Shown piece after piece: positions 15,312 through 16,286 of a stretch of DNA of 16,286 nt. Position numbers and translations under genes: made by a program. This stretch comes from JARRJY01 sp050116415 (lineage in GTDB: Bacteria > Pseudomonadota > Gammaproteobacteria > UBA6429 > Thiohalophilaceae), in contig JASFOS010000043.1 in assembly GCA_050116415.1 (NCBI GenBank), positions 1 to 16,286 of the forward strand, read 5' to 3'. The notes beneath the pieces were generated by a model. The model saw nothing but the letters and a program-made list of their open reading frames with translations. It searched no databases and was not told where the DNA came from. Positions within the stretch are counted from its first letter, which is position 1, and the number at the start of each line of letters is the position of its first letter.

Positions 15312-15340
15312 AATGTACTCGAATAGCCTAACGTTAACAA
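15312..15340 (-). promoter_or_regulatory. Candidate promoter for the mscS-DUF481 unit
   Basis: TTGTTA (15340-15335) and TACATT (15317-15312) are spaced by 17 bases, each with four of six consensus matches. The site lies between the ftsH terminator and the mscS start and would give a leader of about 50 bases. Because ftsH is terminated just upstream, the unit needs a promoter here, but this exact choice is tentative. Confidence 0.35.
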
Positions 15341-15395
15341 ATAAACGTGCTGACAAACACATAACTTTAATGCTGGATTTTATTTTTTGATAGGC

Positions 15396-15424
15396 AAAAA
15401 AAAACGCCCCGTACCGGGGCGTTT
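15396..15424 (-). terminator. Rho-independent terminator after ftsH
   Basis: On the minus strand AAACGCCCCG pairs with CGGGGCGTTT around a three-base GTA loop, followed by a run of nine T bases counting those in the stem. It begins 20 bases after the ftsH stop. This is a strong textbook terminator and should separate ftsH from mscS and folP. Confidence 0.95.
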
Positions 15425-15444
15425 CTCAACATGCACAGTATCAA

Positions 15445-16286
15445 TCAGTGTTCGCCGGCAGGACCACCGATTTTACCTTTGCCTTCACCTTTATCTTCCT
15501 TTTCAACTTTCTCGGAAGGTGTACCTGAACCTCCTGTTGGACTTTGATCATCCCAACCCGCCGGTTCACGTACCGGGCGACCTTCCATGATATCGTTGAT
15601 TTGTTCTTCATCAATGGTTTCATACTTGATTAACGCATCGGCCATGGCATGAAGTTTCTCGATATTATCGTTGAGGATCTTTTCCGCACGCTGGTAGTTG
15701 CGATCAATGATATTTCGAATTTCTTCATCAATCACGTGGGTTGTTTCATCAGACACGTTCTTGTGTTGCGTGACCTGGTGGCCCAGGAACACTTCGCCTT
15801 CCTCTTCACTGTAGGTCATCGGCCCAAGGCGTTCTGACAGGCCCCACTTGGTAACCATGTTACGTGCGATCTCGGTGGTACGTTGAATGTCATTGGATGC
15901 GCCCGTGGTAACATTCTCTGCCCCGAAGATCATCTCTTCGGCAATACGCCCGCCGAACAGACTGGAAATCTGGCTCTCAAGGCGTTCCTTGCTATAGCTG
16001 TAGCGGTCCGCTTCCGGCAGGAACATGGTGACACCTAGTGCCCGACCGCGCGGAATGATCGTCACCTTGTAAACCGGATCATGTGACGGTACCAGGCGAC
16101 CAACGATGGCATGCCCCGCTTCATGATAAGCCGTGAGCTTTTTCTCATCATCCGACATGACCATGGATTTGCGTTCCGCACCCATCATGATCTTGTCCTT
16201 GGCTTTTTCAAACTCCTGCATGTCGACCAGGCGTTTATTGGCACGTGCAGCAAACAGCGCCGCTTCGTTGACCAGGTTTGCCAGGT
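15445..16286 (-). CDS. ftsH: ATP-dependent zinc metalloprotease FtsH, C-terminal part
   Basis: This is the C-terminal 279 residues of FtsH, the membrane-anchored AAA protease that degrades misfolded membrane proteins and regulators such as LpxC in well-studied relatives. The gene runs off the window at 16286; the ATG at 16221 is internal, since the frame continues upstream as LANLVNEAALFAARANKRLVD, the end of the AAA domain. The zinc-binding HEAGH is at 16125-16111, and the downstream Asp ligand lies in TGASNDIQ. Typical stretches such as VTIIPRGRALGVTMFLPE and NMVTKWGLSERLGP confirm the family. The end is a Gly- and Lys-rich tail (EDKGEGKGKIGGPAGEH), probably disordered. Confidence 0.98.
   Translation of the reverse strand, partial: LANLVNEAALFAARANKRLVDMQEFEKAKDKIMMGAERKSMVMSDDEKKLTAYHEAGHAIVGRLVPSHDPVYKVTIIPRGRALGVTMFLPEADRYSYSKERLESQISSLFGGRIAEEMIFGAENVTTGASNDIQRTTEIARNMVTKWGLSERLGPMTYSEEEGEVFLGHQVTQHKNVSDETTHVIDEEIRNIIDRNYQRAEKILNDNIEKLHAMADALIKYETIDEEQINDIMEGRPVREPAGWDDQSPTGGSGTPSEKVEKEDKGEGKGKIGGPAGEH

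Noticed and set aside
15335..15358. TTGTCA at about 15354 as the mscS -35 box
   Set aside because: The nearest -10-like sequence is about 20 bases away, worse than the TTGTTA/TACATT pair.
1..16286. Mobile elements, CRISPR arrays, defence or biosynthetic clusters
   Set aside because: No transposase, repeat array, integrase or atypical gene content was found; all genes fit a conserved housekeeping locus.

Overview
The window is an ordinary-looking stretch of chromosome from a free-living gammaproteobacterium of moderate GC content. Every gene I can support lies on the minus strand, so the biological reading order runs from high to low coordinates. The assignment rests on the gene order ftsH - folP - glmM - tpiA - secG - tRNA-Leu(GAG), a known gammaproteobacterial neighbourhood, followed by a nuo operon with separate nuoC and nuoD (fused in Escherichia coli). 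I cannot name a genus from sequence alone.

Layout in transcription order. (1) 16286-15445: the C-terminal 279 residues of the membrane protease FtsH, closed by a strong intrinsic terminator at 15424-15396. (2) 15253-13675: a two-gene unit, an MscS-type mechanosensitive channel and a secreted DUF481 outer-membrane protein, lying between ftsH and folP, which are usually adjacent. (3) 13530-10092: folP (dihydropteroate synthase), glmM (phosphoglucosamine mutase), tpiA (triosephosphate isomerase) and secG (Sec translocon subunit), with a candidate promoter before tpiA. (4) 10078-9994: tRNA-Leu(GAG), followed by a terminator at 9981-9946. (5) 9841-1: a promoter with a perfect -35 box and a leader containing three small inverted repeats, then nuoA, B, C, D, E, F, G, H, I, J, K and the first 68 codons of nuoL.

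The nuo genes encode the proton-pumping NADH:quinone oxidoreductase (complex I). NuoE, F and G form the NADH-oxidising arm with most of the Fe-S chain. NuoB, C, D and I form the connecting module that carries electrons to quinone. NuoA, H, J, K and L belong to the membrane arm. Ligands for FMN/NADH and for the standard clusters N1a, N1b, N2, N3, N4, N5, N6a and N6b are all present. The optional N7 cysteines of NuoG are not. The genes are tightly packed: nuoA/B, nuoC/D and nuoD/E overlap by 10, 8 and 4 bases, and several ribosome binding sites lie inside the preceding gene. For nuoB, nuoD, nuoI and mscS I chose internal start codons over the longest open frame, on ribosome binding site and family-length grounds.

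I found no mobile element, CRISPR array, toxin-antitoxin pair, defence system or other undescribed system. The points worth a second look are small: the mscS-DUF481 unit between ftsH and folP, two perfect palindromes in intergenic gaps, the nuoA leader structure, an Asp at the MscS hinge position, and a Pro-to-Gln change in a conserved FolP motif. No stretch without a gene exceeds 300 bases; the longest is 9717-9993.
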